Below, piece after piece: positions 43,973 to 52,643 of a DNA stretch of 64,000 nt. The notes beneath the pieces were generated by a model. That model did not search any database and was not told where the DNA came from. It saw only the letters and a list, made by a program, of their open reading frames with translations. Numbering within the stretch: the first letter of the stretch is position 1; each line of letters begins with the position of its first letter. Origin of the DNA: RPRC01 sp034933285 (lineage in GTDB: Bacteria > Desulfobacterota > Desulfuromonadia > Geobacterales > Geobacteraceae); contig JAYFNT010000004.1 of assembly GCA_034933285.1 (NCBI GenBank), positions 1 through 64,000 of the forward strand, in the 5' to 3' direction. The position numbers were made by a program, and so were the translations under genes.

Positions 43973-46510
43973 CTACGTCATCACTGTGAGCGTCACAGTA
44001 TCAATCTCCGTTTTGGACCCCGGGGAAATCTGGGGCTCCATTACAATACCAGGTTTGTTGCTGTCAAACCCCAGCGCCACCACGCTGCCGAACTCAGCTT
44101 TTACCTGGTCCAGGTATTCCCCGATTTCCTCGATCCAGTGCCTGTCTTTGTGATAACCGAGGTAAAACGCCAGCACGCTGGCGGCCATGGCCTGGCTGCG
44201 GCAGAAATCGAACCTGAACAGGTCGGGCTTCTCCTTTACTTTGTAAATCGCGATACTATCAGGGTCATTATCAGACTCCAGCCCCTGATACGCGGTGTCG
44301 CCGCTCATGGTCCAATCCCGGTTGTAAAGTATTTTAATCGTGTTGATAACGTCGTCGATGTCTGATTTCCGGCGCGATCGGACCGGCGTGCCGTCATTGA
44401 TCACCCTGATCGCCGGGATCGTCCTGGTAGATGTGAGCGTATCGGGGCGGACTATCAGTTTCGGCGCTCCGCGATCCAGGCAGAACCACGAGCGGCATTG
44501 AAACGCGAAGTCGTTGAGAATGTCGAGCGCGGTGCGATACTCATTGATGATGCCGTTGATAGCATACGACGCAGGGAGGCTGCCAGAGAGTTGCACAGGG
44601 GGGTAGTTTTTCTGCGCCAGTATCCAGTTACATGCCGCCGTAGGCTCCGGACAATCGGCGATCAGGTCGCAGAGGATCTTTCCTGACCCGAATATTTCCC
44701 CCACGACAGTTCCGGAAAGCACGACGGTGCCGGATTTGGAGACACTCGCCCCCGATCCGCTTGATGAGGATGTCTGTCGTATCGTGCGGGTAGCTCCCTG
44801 GAGATCGAGTGATATTATGGTATTGCTACTGCCTATCGATGCCCCCACCCGATTGTAGGACAGATACGATGATGTCAGCTCAAATGTGTACGTGAACGTT
44901 TTTTCGCCGACGATGCCGTTTTGGGACCATAACACCACGACCGGCGAATTGTTGTTGTCAAACAGCCTGATCGACGCGTCATATGATGCAGACGCGGCAA
45001 ATTTGACTGAAACCGTGAGCATGATCGCCGCACGGTTTCCCGATTCCGTATTGTTGAATGTCGCTATACCGGTCATGACCTGGTAACCACTTGTGGTCAT
45101 CTGGTTGCTGATAGGAGTATTTGTCGTCGCCTCCGTGATCGACAGGTTTGAACTCCCCACTCCGATGCTGTCAGTGACCTGCACCTGGGCCGACAGACCG
45201 GCTATGGCGGCGAAATTCGCCGGCGAAATGGTCACCATGGCCATGGAGCCGTAACCGGTCAATTGAGATCCCGGATGTCCGATGTAGCGGGTGCAATATG
45301 CGGTGATATCCAGGTCCAGGCCGTCCTTCCGCAGCCAGACTTTGTTGATGGCTGATACCGCGCGCCATGATGGGCAATAGTGCAACGTAACCAGCTCGAC
45401 GACCGCTGTTCCCTGAGTGTGAGCTGCAGTCAATGCCGGGACGCCTATGGACTGGCCGGATACGGAGCTGACCACCTTTTGCTCGGTATCGATGAGTATC
45501 GTGGAGCCGACTGCAATGCCTGTCGCGTCTGACACGGTTACGTACGTAGCGCCGATGGCAGCCGCCGATTTCAGGGTGGTTTTCGCCCCCACCGCGAGCC
45601 CCAGGGCGGGGACTTTCGGCGACTCGCCGAATGGTATCTGGATGACCTGTCCGACGTCCGCCGGGTCGGCGTCCGGCCAACTGGCCAGGCTCACCTTCTC
45701 GCCGATATAGCTCTTCAGCTTGTCGCTCCCATCCTTGATCTTGAGGTCGACCGTCCCCGGGGTCGGCACGTTCACATCCGCGACATTGCCGGAAAACTCC
45801 AGCCGGATATCGTTTGTCCCGACGCTCCACACCCACAGCTCGATGGTGGTGCCTTCTACAGGATATTGGGTGACCAGGCCGTCCGGGTTGGGGGTTGCCG
45901 CGGGGTCGTAGCTCAGAGTGCAGTCGAAATTTGCCACCTGGTACTCACCCAGGGCACCGGAAATGCCGCGGCGGATCTTGCCCCAGGCAGTAACCCACGG
46001 CACGGTCGTGACACCCCAGGGGGTAATGGTGACGGTTCCGTCTGCCGGGTAATAGGTTACCCCGTTGACAGTCCACTTAAGAAACCAGAGCGGCCCCGCG
46101 AGCTTGTCGTCTATGGTGCCGGCAATGGCCGGCGGCGACCAGGTCGTGTCTTCTTCGAGGGGGAGTGAAATGCGAAAACCGTCCGGGCCTGTCGGCACGA
46201 TATCCATCTTGCCGTTGAGCCGGACGGTCCGGGCAATCGCATTATGGTCGTACCAGGTAAACGTCTGGTAATTACCGCGCACCGTGGTGGATAGAAACGT
46301 CCGCGCCGCCGCAACGATGGAACCGGGCACGTCCGGGTAGGTGGGGTTGTGATGCGTCCGGGCGATCCAGCCCTTGTCATAGACATACTGGCTGCCGGCC
46401 GTGTCGTAACCCGTCACCTGGAACAGTTCCTGCGGCTCGCCGTCCCCGTAGAGGGGCGGTTTCGGGAACTGGACGATCTGAGCGCCACTTTTCAGCTGAT
46501 TGCTGGCCAT
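43973..46510 (-). CDS. Large tail tip/baseplate hub protein
   Basis: 845 residues, beta-rich. It sits directly after the tape measure and one smaller tail gene, where siphophages encode distal-tail and tail-tip proteins. The C-terminal 250 residues ('ILNDFAFQCRSWFCLDRGAPKLIVRP', 'DIDDVINTIKILYNRDW', 'FRFDFCRSQAMAASVLAFYLGYHKDRHW'-like) resemble phage baseplate hub/tail-associated fold sequences. A central Ser/Gly/Thr-rich region around residues 430-620 may be a carbohydrate-binding or spacer insertion. No signal peptide. Confidence 0.6.
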   Translation of the reverse strand: MASNQLKSGAQIVQFPKPPLYGDGEPQELFQVTGYDTAGSQYVYDKGWIARTHHNPTYPDVPGSIVAAARTFLSTTVRGNYQTFTWYDHNAIARTVRLNGKMDIVPTGPDGFRISLPLEEDTTWSPPAIAGTIDDKLAGPLWFLKWTVNGVTYYPADGTVTITPWGVTTVPWVTAWGKIRRGISGALGEYQVANFDCTLSYDPAATPNPDGLVTQYPVEGTTIELWVWSVGTNDIRLEFSGNVADVNVPTPGTVDLKIKDGSDKLKSYIGEKVSLASWPDADPADVGQVIQIPFGESPKVPALGLAVGAKTTLKSAAAIGATYVTVSDATGIAVGSTILIDTEQKVVSSVSGQSIGVPALTAAHTQGTAVVELVTLHYCPSWRAVSAINKVWLRKDGLDLDITAYCTRYIGHPGSQLTGYGSMAMVTISPANFAAIAGLSAQVQVTDSIGVGSSNLSITEATTNTPISNQMTTSGYQVMTGIATFNNTESGNRAAIMLTVSVKFAASASYDASIRLFDNNNSPVVVLWSQNGIVGEKTFTYTFELTSSYLSYNRVGASIGSSNTIISLDLQGATRTIRQTSSSSGSGASVSKSGTVVLSGTVVGEIFGSGKILCDLIADCPEPTAACNWILAQKNYPPVQLSGSLPASYAINGIINEYRTALDILNDFAFQCRSWFCLDRGAPKLIVRPDTLTSTRTIPAIRVINDGTPVRSRRKSDIDDVINTIKILYNRDWTMSGDTAYQGLESDNDPDSIAIYKVKEKPDLFRFDFCRSQAMAASVLAFYLGYHKDRHWIEEIGEYLDQVKAEFGSVVALGFDSNKPGIVMEPQISPGSKTEIDTVTLTVMT

Positions 46511-46511
46511 A

Positions 46512-46928
46512 TCATTGCACCCGCAGCTGGAACTTCACGGACCAGGTGTTCCAGCATACTTCAGTAACTTCTGGGAGCTTGGGCGTGTCGAACCGCACCT
46601 GGCACTGGACCATGTCTACATCGGAATAGGTAAAAACCCTGCTCATCCCGCGGGCCACGTCTCGCCACCAGGAGAGCAGGTGATCCTTGTCCCACGTGGA
46701 CATGCGCGGCCATTCGAGCGGGATCAAATCATCCTTGATGTAATAATTCCGGGGGATGCGTTCAGCACCGGTGCTGAGCAGGTCGGCCTGCTGAAAAGAA
46801 AGCGGCCGCTCGGGCCGCAGGGGGGAGGTGCCGAAACTGAGGGTGTCGCCGTCCAGCGTGAAATATACCGGGCTGCCGTCAGCGCCTACGTATCCCGGCT
46901 CCACATAGCCGTCCTCGACGTAGCCCAC
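46512..46928 (-). CDS. Small distal-tail-like protein
   Basis: 138 residues from a GTG at 46928 with AGGAGG upstream, overlapping the tape-measure stop. The N-terminus is repetitive (YVEDGYVEPGYVGADG). The middle 'IPRNYYIKDDLIPLEWPRMSTWDKDHLLSWW' resembles phage proteins coordinating the tail tube end. Its position between tape measure and tail tip argues for a distal-tail component; the family is not firmly recognised. Confidence 0.55.
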   Translation of the reverse strand: MGYVEDGYVEPGYVGADGSPVYFTLDGDTLSFGTSPLRPERPLSFQQADLLSTGAERIPRNYYIKDDLIPLEWPRMSTWDKDHLLSWWRDVARGMSRVFTYSDVDMVQCQVRFDTPKLPEVTEVCWNTWSVKFQLRVQ

Positions 46929-49540
46929 TAGCCAGTCCTCCTGTATCCGTTCAGGGTTTGCAGTTTCGGGTAGAGTTTGCGAGCAAGCGCGTCAAGCGCC
47001 GCCGAGGCTATTTCATCGGCATTCCCGCCACCCTGGACGACTATGGAAACAGCTCCTTTTTCAATGTTTACAGACGGTCCGGACTGAGGTCCCTGCCCGG
47101 CGGGGGTGATGTAGCCTCCCTTGCTCCCCATGGTCAAAAATTCGGTGCCGTCTTCATTGATGCGATAGGTTGCATAGGGACGGACCGGCCCGCCGGATGC
47201 CCTGAGCTCGGCGTCAGCAAATACCGTTTCCCACCCTCCACCGGAATGAATACTGTCCCACCAGGAGGAGAGACTGCTGCTTACGCCGGCAGGGGCTGTG
47301 CTACCTCCCGATGAATAAGGTGACTGGGTGGCACTCCCCACCAATCCCTGGATCTGGCTGATGGCGGACAACCCGTTGACCTTCAGGTCGATAACGATCT
47401 CCCGGGAGAGATTCCGGAGGATGTTGTCCAACTCCAGGAGCTTGCTCTTGTAGGTTTCCATCTTGTCGATGGTCTGCTGGTACAGGTTTTCCAGGGTCTT
47501 CTGCTCTTCCTCGGCGCTTTGAGTCACCTTCTTCTGGATGCGTTCCCGCTCCTCCGCCACCTGCTTGTATGCTTCCTCCTGGGTGACGATGACCTGGCCG
47601 TTCACTTCAACCTGCCCGGTCCATTTTTCCCAGTCGGCTATGAGCCCCAGGATCTTCTGCTGCTTTTTCGCCGGGTCAGTGATGGCGTCGTATTCAGCCT
47701 CCTTGCGCCGCAGCTCGTCGAGCGCCGCCATGCGCTTGTCATAGGCATCAAGAGAGGAATCAAGGTATCGGTACTGCCCAGTGGTGTAACCGCCCTGGAG
47801 ATCCCCGCGCATCTTCTCCCCGAACGCCACGTTCGCCTCCGCGATACTGGCCTTGAGGTCGCGGATTTCCTGCTTCTTGGCCTGAATCAGCGACAGGACC
47901 TGGTTTGCATAGGCCCGCTCGCCTTCCAGCAATGTTTTGTAACGGTCCTGTTCGGTGGATATGATTCCGGATGCCGTTTCCTTGTAAGCTTTCAGGATCT
48001 CAATGCCGGCGGCCTTTGCCTCCTTGGTAGTAGCGTTCAGGGAGATCTTTTTCTTGAACCCCTTGTATTGATCTCCAAGTTTGTCCAGGGCGCTTTTCTC
48101 GTTAGTCAAACGCTCGTTGAAAACCGCGTTCGCCTCGGTATTGTAGATCTTAAGCGGCTTGACCAGATCGGCGGCAGCCCGCGCCCCTTCCTTGTAAAGG
48201 TCCACCTCTTCCTTAAGCCGGTCGCCATACTTCTCGTTGGCGAACTGCAACCGCTCCTTGCCGAGGTCCTTCGTAGCGTCGGCGAATTCCTTAGTGGCCT
48301 GGATGTTGTTTTTCACATCTTCCAAATATGCCTTTTCCTCTGCCATGGCCTTGGCGCGGTCCTCTTCAGCCTGGCGGGCCGCCTCGCCCTCGGCAAGCAA
48401 CTTTTCCTCCAGGGCCTTTTTCGATGCCTCCAACGCGGGCGCTTCCGCATCGCGCTTGGCAAACATCTCCGCGGCTGTTTCCTGGAACCCCTTGGCTCCC
48501 CAGCGCTTCTTCATATCATCGATATAGCTCTGGTAATAGCCGGCGCCCTCCATGAGAGACTGCTTTGCCCCTGAAAAATCGAATCTCATGGCCTTGGAGC
48601 CGGCCTCGTACAACTTGTATGCTCCCATGGTATTGGTTATCGCCGCACCGGTCAGCGTGGCGAAGACGTTGATCACGCCCTTTACGGCATCGGCCACGAA
48701 CGCCATGACCATCACCGTATCCCGGCCCCACTGCTTCAGCTGGCCTTCCTGCTGGAGCTTCTCCGACTCGGTATTCGCATCTTTCAGCGTGCCGGTCAGC
48801 GTCTCGACTGAAACGATCAGGGCGTCCTGGAAGACCTCGCCCAGGGTAACCTTCAGATTGTCCATGTAACGCTTCATGGACGTGACCTGTTTGCCGGCGG
48901 TACCCATAGCGGCCTCGTACGCGCCGGCGATGTCTTTTCCCTTTTCCATCACCGCGTTGGTGCGGGCGGTGACCTTTTCCGTCTCGGTCAGCTCATCGGC
49001 GGTTTTGCCCAACTGCTGCGCGATCCGCTTGTAGGAGTCCTCGAAATTCACGTTGATGCCGATGGTCTTGAGGATCTCAACCTCGCCGCGCTGGATGCCG
49101 TCGATCATCCTGTTGAACGCCTCGGAGGAATTGATCCCACCGATGACCGCCGCGTCCTGGGCGACGCGGGAGAGCTCGGAAGCCTTGGCCAGGTCCATGT
49201 GTGCGCCGGCCATCTTGGTGATGGTATCTCGCGATTCGATCATGGCGATGCCGTTTTTGTGCAACGATGTCTCGATCTTGTCCAATTCGGCCGCGGTGTA
49301 GCCGGCCCGGGCGCCCACCACGTCCATGGAGACGCCCAGGGTTTCATACCGCGCCGCCATCATGGCGGCATCCTTGCCCAGCTCGATCAGCTTCATCGCG
49401 GAGAAAGAGAGACCCAGGGCAGCCGCAGCGTTTTTCAACTTGCCGACAGCGGCATCCAGCAGGTCGATGTCTTTCCTGGTGGAATTGAACGCGTTCGACG
49501 AGTCATTCTTGCCTTGAATTATGATCTGGACTATTGCCAC
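46928..49540 (-). CDS. Tail tape measure protein
   Basis: 870 residues from a GTG at 49540 with GAGGAAAA upstream. The N-terminal part is predicted helical and contains a TMP-like block ('DLAKASELSRVAQDAAVIGGINSSEAFNRMIDG'). The middle is a long coiled-coil region of Glu/Lys/Ala-rich heptads (about 400-690), and the C-terminus ends in a Gly/Ser/Pro linker and 'GAVSIVVQGGGNADEIASAALDALARKLYP'. The tape measure fixes tail length and is ejected with the DNA; its size implies a medium tail. Its start lies inside the -1 frame of the upstream chaperone gene, the usual overlap. Confidence 0.85.
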   Translation of the reverse strand: MAIVQIIIQGKNDSSNAFNSTRKDIDLLDAAVGKLKNAAAALGLSFSAMKLIELGKDAAMMAARYETLGVSMDVVGARAGYTAAELDKIETSLHKNGIAMIESRDTITKMAGAHMDLAKASELSRVAQDAAVIGGINSSEAFNRMIDGIQRGEVEILKTIGINVNFEDSYKRIAQQLGKTADELTETEKVTARTNAVMEKGKDIAGAYEAAMGTAGKQVTSMKRYMDNLKVTLGEVFQDALIVSVETLTGTLKDANTESEKLQQEGQLKQWGRDTVMVMAFVADAVKGVINVFATLTGAAITNTMGAYKLYEAGSKAMRFDFSGAKQSLMEGAGYYQSYIDDMKKRWGAKGFQETAAEMFAKRDAEAPALEASKKALEEKLLAEGEAARQAEEDRAKAMAEEKAYLEDVKNNIQATKEFADATKDLGKERLQFANEKYGDRLKEEVDLYKEGARAAADLVKPLKIYNTEANAVFNERLTNEKSALDKLGDQYKGFKKKISLNATTKEAKAAGIEILKAYKETASGIISTEQDRYKTLLEGERAYANQVLSLIQAKKQEIRDLKASIAEANVAFGEKMRGDLQGGYTTGQYRYLDSSLDAYDKRMAALDELRRKEAEYDAITDPAKKQQKILGLIADWEKWTGQVEVNGQVIVTQEEAYKQVAEERERIQKKVTQSAEEEQKTLENLYQQTIDKMETYKSKLLELDNILRNLSREIVIDLKVNGLSAISQIQGLVGSATQSPYSSGGSTAPAGVSSSLSSWWDSIHSGGGWETVFADAELRASGGPVRPYATYRINEDGTEFLTMGSKGGYITPAGQGPQSGPSVNIEKGAVSIVVQGGGNADEIASAALDALARKLYPKLQTLNGYRRTG

Positions 49541-50233
49541 TATTTTCCTCGCGCGTTTTCCTTAAAACCGCTTCCAGTCTGGCCAGGAGCTGCAGGTCCC
49601 TGGCAGTGACGCCATATTCCGCGCAGATCCTTTCGGCCAGGTTCAACTCCTGCAGTCCGATTAACAGGTTGCGGATCTCCAGCATCCGGAGATCCGCGTC
49701 GGGCAGCAGGTCGTAACCGGTGACGCAGGCGCCGTTCACGCACTGCGCCTCGGTCCCGTGCTTCAGCGCGCCTTCCTTGCATGCCTGGCAGTAAACTTTC
49801 GGATGGTCCAGGCATTTCAGGAAGTACGCGGTCAGTCGTTTTTTATTTCTCCCGCCTCCCGGATCTGCTGGTCGATTTCCAGGTACACGGCGGCATCGAT
49901 GCACGTTTCGCCTACGAAGATGGAAAACTCCCGGCAGCCCTTCATCATCAGGTCGCGGTTCACAGGGTTATAAGGGATAGGGGTACCGTCCGGATAGACG
50001 AGACCGGGCTCGGAATGCCTCTCTTTGTGCCGCCAATCATGCACAACCTCCTCGCCCAGTTTCTGATTCCACACGGTCGACCGGTCGGCTCCGGTGCGGC
50101 TGACGATCTTGTCCACCTTCTTGTTGAGATTCAAGGCATCCGGCTTGCTGAGGTAGGAGAGCAGTACCTCCGTATCCTCGTCGTATTGCACCCAGCGTTT
50201 TTGCTGCTCGTCAAAAAGCGCCACTTTGGCCAT
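49503..50233 (-). CDS. Tail assembly chaperone GT fusion made by -1 frameshift
   Basis: The upstream G-like frame (49832-50233) ends 'REAGEIKND'. Within its last codons, ATA AAA AAC GAC TGA contains a perfect A_AAA_AAC slippery heptamer at 49844-49838. A slip to -1 gives CGA CTG ACC... and joins residue 132 to 111 more residues, ending at 49503, for a fusion of about 243. The extension (RLTAYFLKCLDHPKVYCQAC...) is cysteine-rich, with CQAC, CVNGAC and CAEYGV, and overlaps the tape-measure start by 38 bp. This gene order and frameshift reproduce the lambda G/GT system, in which the ratio of the two products controls tail assembly on the tape measure. Confidence 0.78.
49832..50233 (-). CDS. Tail assembly chaperone G, zero-frame product
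   Basis: 133 residues, ATG at 50233 with AAAGGAG upstream. Starts MAKVALFDEQQKRWVQYDED and includes 'NPVNRDLMMKGCREFSIFVGETCIDA'. It follows the tail tube gene by 36 bp and precedes the tape measure, the standard G position. It is expected to bind the tape measure before tube polymerisation. Most ribosomes should stop at 49832; a minority should enter the -1 frame. Confidence 0.75.
   Translation of the reverse strand: MAKVALFDEQQKRWVQYDEDTEVLLSYLSKPDALNLNKKVDKIVSRTGADRSTVWNQKLGEEVVHDWRHKERHSEPGLVYPDGTPIPYNPVNRDLMMKGCREFSIFVGETCIDAAVYLEIDQQIREAGEIKND
49838..49844 (-). promoter_or_regulatory. A_AAA_AAC programmed -1 frameshift site
   Basis: On the minus strand the heptamer AAAAAAC occupies 49844-49838, in phase with the zero-frame codons (third base of ATA, AAA, AAC) two codons before the TGA. 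ATGCCTGG (49815-49808) and CCAGGCAT (49788-49781) could form an 8-bp downstream stem 22 nt away; that spacing is longer than usual for stimulators. Confidence 0.75.
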
Positions 50234-50269
50234 GAATAAAACTCCTTTCAGCTATTGAAAATGATGTAG

Positions 50270-51355
50270 TTACGCCAGCGGGTCCGTGCTCCGCTTGCTC
50301 ATGATGTCCCAACGCACCGGAGCCGTGAGCCCGGTCATGCCGGTAGGCGCCGCGGCGCATCCCACCAGGTCGAACTCCAGCGGCTCCTTGATCCGCCCCT
50401 GGTCGTCCGTGGGCTGGGCGTTTACCAGGACCATGTGGGGGAATTCCCACTTGTGGTAATAGTTGTAGGGCGACGCGATCTGGGGTCCGGTGGCGGTGAT
50501 GTCCCCCTTGTAGCGGGTATCGTTCTGCAGCGCCGTCATGTAGGTGGCGCTGGAGTGCTTCGGGAAGGTCAGGGTCAGCTTCTTCTCCGGGAAACCGTCA
50601 TTGCTCGGCTCGTCGCAGAGGTCCTGCGGACTGGAGGCGCTGGTGCGGTACTGGCCGGTAAAATCCCCCTTCATCTTGCGTTTCATGGAAAGGTTGAAAC
50701 TGGTCGGGTAAATGATGTCTCCGGCCCCAAGAGCCGCGCCGCTTTGGAGATTCAGGCGGAACTGGGTATGGCTGAACATGACCGGGTATTTGTCCGCATC
50801 CGTGGGGAGAGTGACATTGGCCCAGGTGGCCAGGGTGTTCACCGTGCTCGCCACCTCGCGCTGGGACCCGATCAGCTCCAGTTCCAGGGAGAGCGGGTCC
50901 GTGGTGCCCGCCTCGCCGCTGATGACGACGCCCACCACTTTGGCCGTGGTGACCTCCTCGATGTAGGCGATCATGTTCTTGGCCACTGTGATCATCAAAC
51001 CGTAAGGGTCCGTATTCCACAGCAGGGTATGGAGATATGCTGTGGTGGCGGCCTGTTGGGCCGGAAGGCCCGCGGTGCCCATGTACATGGCCGCCAGGAG
51101 CTCGAAACCGGCATAGCGGAGGGCGAGCTTGTACGTCGCCGGGCAGGAAATAGCGCCCTTGGTCTGATCGATGGCATACGCCCGGCCACGGGACTGATCC
51201 ACGGCCGAGGGGGCCGTCGGCTTGGCCTGGCCGGAGAGGAAAAGAATCCCATCGCCGGCGCCGCAGGCGACCGCCTCGTTCCAGGTACCCCCGGCTCCTA
51301 CGCCGCATTTTTTGATTGCCAGCTGCTGCAATGAACCCGTCATCGGTCCGGACAT
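50270..51355 (-). CDS. Major tail tube protein
   Basis: 361 residues, cytoplasmic. No motif by itself is decisive, but length, high Thr/Gly/Ala content and position just before the chaperone pair and tape measure are those of a tail tube gene. Features include 'GDIIYPTSFNLSMKRKMKGDFTGQYR' and 'FPHMVLVNAQPTDDQGRIKEPLEFDLVG', which resemble phage tube proteins. An excellent AGGAGGTG site precedes the ATG at 51355, consistent with high expression. The absence of a partner sheath gene indicates a flexible tail. Confidence 0.65.
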   Translation of the reverse strand: MSGPMTGSLQQLAIKKCGVGAGGTWNEAVACGAGDGILFLSGQAKPTAPSAVDQSRGRAYAIDQTKGAISCPATYKLALRYAGFELLAAMYMGTAGLPAQQAATTAYLHTLLWNTDPYGLMITVAKNMIAYIEEVTTAKVVGVVISGEAGTTDPLSLELELIGSQREVASTVNTLATWANVTLPTDADKYPVMFSHTQFRLNLQSGAALGAGDIIYPTSFNLSMKRKMKGDFTGQYRTSASSPQDLCDEPSNDGFPEKKLTLTFPKHSSATYMTALQNDTRYKGDITATGPQIASPYNYYHKWEFPHMVLVNAQPTDDQGRIKEPLEFDLVGCAAAPTGMTGLTAPVRWDIMSKRSTDPLA

Positions 51356-51358
51356 GAA

Positions 51359-51658
51359 TTACACCTCCTTTGTTTCGGCTGCCGCATCAACCACGACGGC
51401 CGGTTTAGTGACCTGTTTTCCGGCCGGCTTCTCCGGCTGCGGCTCCTGGTACTCCTGGTTGCCCACGGTCCGCTCCAGCTCCCGGGCGCGGTCCCGGTCA
51501 GCCTTTTCATGGGGCGAGAGCCAGCCCGGGGAAGGGCGCTCGAACAACTGATCGCCGAAATCCTCTTCATCGATCTCATACTGCTTGCCCGCCTGGATTT
51601 CGCCGTATTTCAGGAGTACTCCCGCGTCGATCTTGGCGACCACCACTATTTTTGCCAT
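51359..51658 (-). CDS. Small acidic phage protein of unknown function
   Basis: 99 residues, ATG at 51658 with AAAGGAG. The first half folds as a small beta domain ('VVAKIDAGVLLKYGEIQAGKQYEIDEEDF'), and the second half is a charged, Pro/Ala-rich tail. It is encoded 3 bp before the tail tube gene and is probably a tail or neck accessory protein. Family not recognised. Confidence 0.5.
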   Translation of the reverse strand: MAKIVVVAKIDAGVLLKYGEIQAGKQYEIDEEDFGDQLFERPSPGWLSPHEKADRDRARELERTVGNQEYQEPQPEKPAGKQVTKPAVVVDAAAETKEV

Positions 51659-51684
51659 GTCAATCTCCTTTCGCAGATGGATGG

Positions 51685-52128
51685 TTAAACGATTTCGCTC
51701 ACCGGGAACTTCAGCTCGGCGTAGTGACAGAGGACCGCGCCGAACATCCGGGTGTCGATCACTTCCGCCGAGACCGGCCCGGCATCGGTGCAGATCCGGC
51801 CCAGGGTATGGTTGCCCTTGAACGCGTTGCAGATGGCGTCGATCAGCCCGTTGAAAATCTTTTCCGTAGCCAATGCATCATTCACCGCCAGGTATCCCTT
51901 GACGACGAACCCATGGGCGCGGTTTTCCTCGATGTTGCTGATCTTCTCCGAGAGCATGTTGGCCCGGCAGATCTCCCAGCCCCGGATCGTGCCGCTGACC
52001 GAATCCCGGAACAGCTCGATGAACTTGTTCCAGTCGGCGGCCCAACGCTCGTAGTCATGGACCACGCCCACGTTGGGTACCGCGGAGATAATTTCAAAAA
52101 CCTTTTGACGGCAGGCCGCTTCAGACAT
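51685..52128 (-). CDS. Probable tail terminator/completion protein
   Basis: 147 residues. The helix-strand pattern 'RQKVFEIISAVPNVGVVHDYERWAADW' at the N-terminus and a core 'NDALATEKIFNGLIDAICNAFKGN' fit small phage tail-terminator proteins (gpU-like) that cap the tail. It lies between an HK97 gp10-like gene and the tail tube gene, which is the expected place. Recognition is by context as much as sequence. Confidence 0.5.
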   Translation of the reverse strand: MSEAACRQKVFEIISAVPNVGVVHDYERWAADWNKFIELFRDSVSGTIRGWEICRANMLSEKISNIEENRAHGFVVKGYLAVNDALATEKIFNGLIDAICNAFKGNHTLGRICTDAGPVSAEVIDTRMFGAVLCHYAELKFPVSEIV

Positions 52129-52139
52129 TCGTGGTTACC

Positions 52140-52643
52140 TCATGAATCCAGCTCGACAGCGATATTGAACCCTTCAGCCTGGGCCATGGCGTCTATGCGT
52201 CCCGTGTTCTCGGTCGCCGACCGCTCGAACATGAACGCCCCGGGGAAACCGCGCCGGCCGATCTTCCTCCGGACCACGAACTCGACCCGCTTGGCGGTCA
52301 CCTCGTCTACCCCGAACTTCAGCTCGATCCACCTCACCAGCGCTCCTTCCGGAGGCCAGGCTTTACCCGGGGAGCGGCCCTTTTCGATCGGCTCGGCGTA
52401 TTTCTGAGCGCTCATGACGCTGCCCTTGACGATCGGCGTCCCTTTGTCCTTTACCTCGGCCTGGATGGAACCGAGCAGCCCACCCTGCGCGCCGTAGAGG
52501 CCCTGTGGGGTCCGCTTCCTGGTCTCGGCCAGGAGGAACATGGTCACCAGGGTGATCAACCGGTCCAGGCCGGCCTGGATCTTCTCCGGGCCGCGGCCGG
52601 TGACGATTGCGCCTTTTTTCTGGGTGGTGGCGGAGAGGTTCAT
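52140..52643 (-). CDS. HK97 gp10-like head-tail/tail completion protein
   Basis: 167 residues from the ATG at 52643, whose ATGA overlaps the stop of the beta-helix gene. The pattern 'RGPEKIQAGLDRLITLVTMFLLAETRKRTPQ', 'AQKYAEPIEKGRSPGKAWPPEGALVRWIELKFG' and a C-terminal Arg/Lys-rich region match HK97 gp10-type neck proteins. These proteins bridge connector and tail. The coupling to the secreted-protein gene upstream is unusual. Confidence 0.6.
   Translation of the reverse strand: MNLSATTQKKGAIVTGRGPEKIQAGLDRLITLVTMFLLAETRKRTPQGLYGAQGGLLGSIQAEVKDKGTPIVKGSVMSAQKYAEPIEKGRSPGKAWPPEGALVRWIELKFGVDEVTAKRVEFVVRRKIGRRGFPGAFMFERSATENTGRIDAMAQAEGFNIAVELDS

Noticed and set aside
49503..49904. Independent gene with its own start in the T frame
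   Set aside because: No ribosome site or plausible start before the slippery site; the residues before it are a shadow of the G gene, so a frameshift extension fits better.
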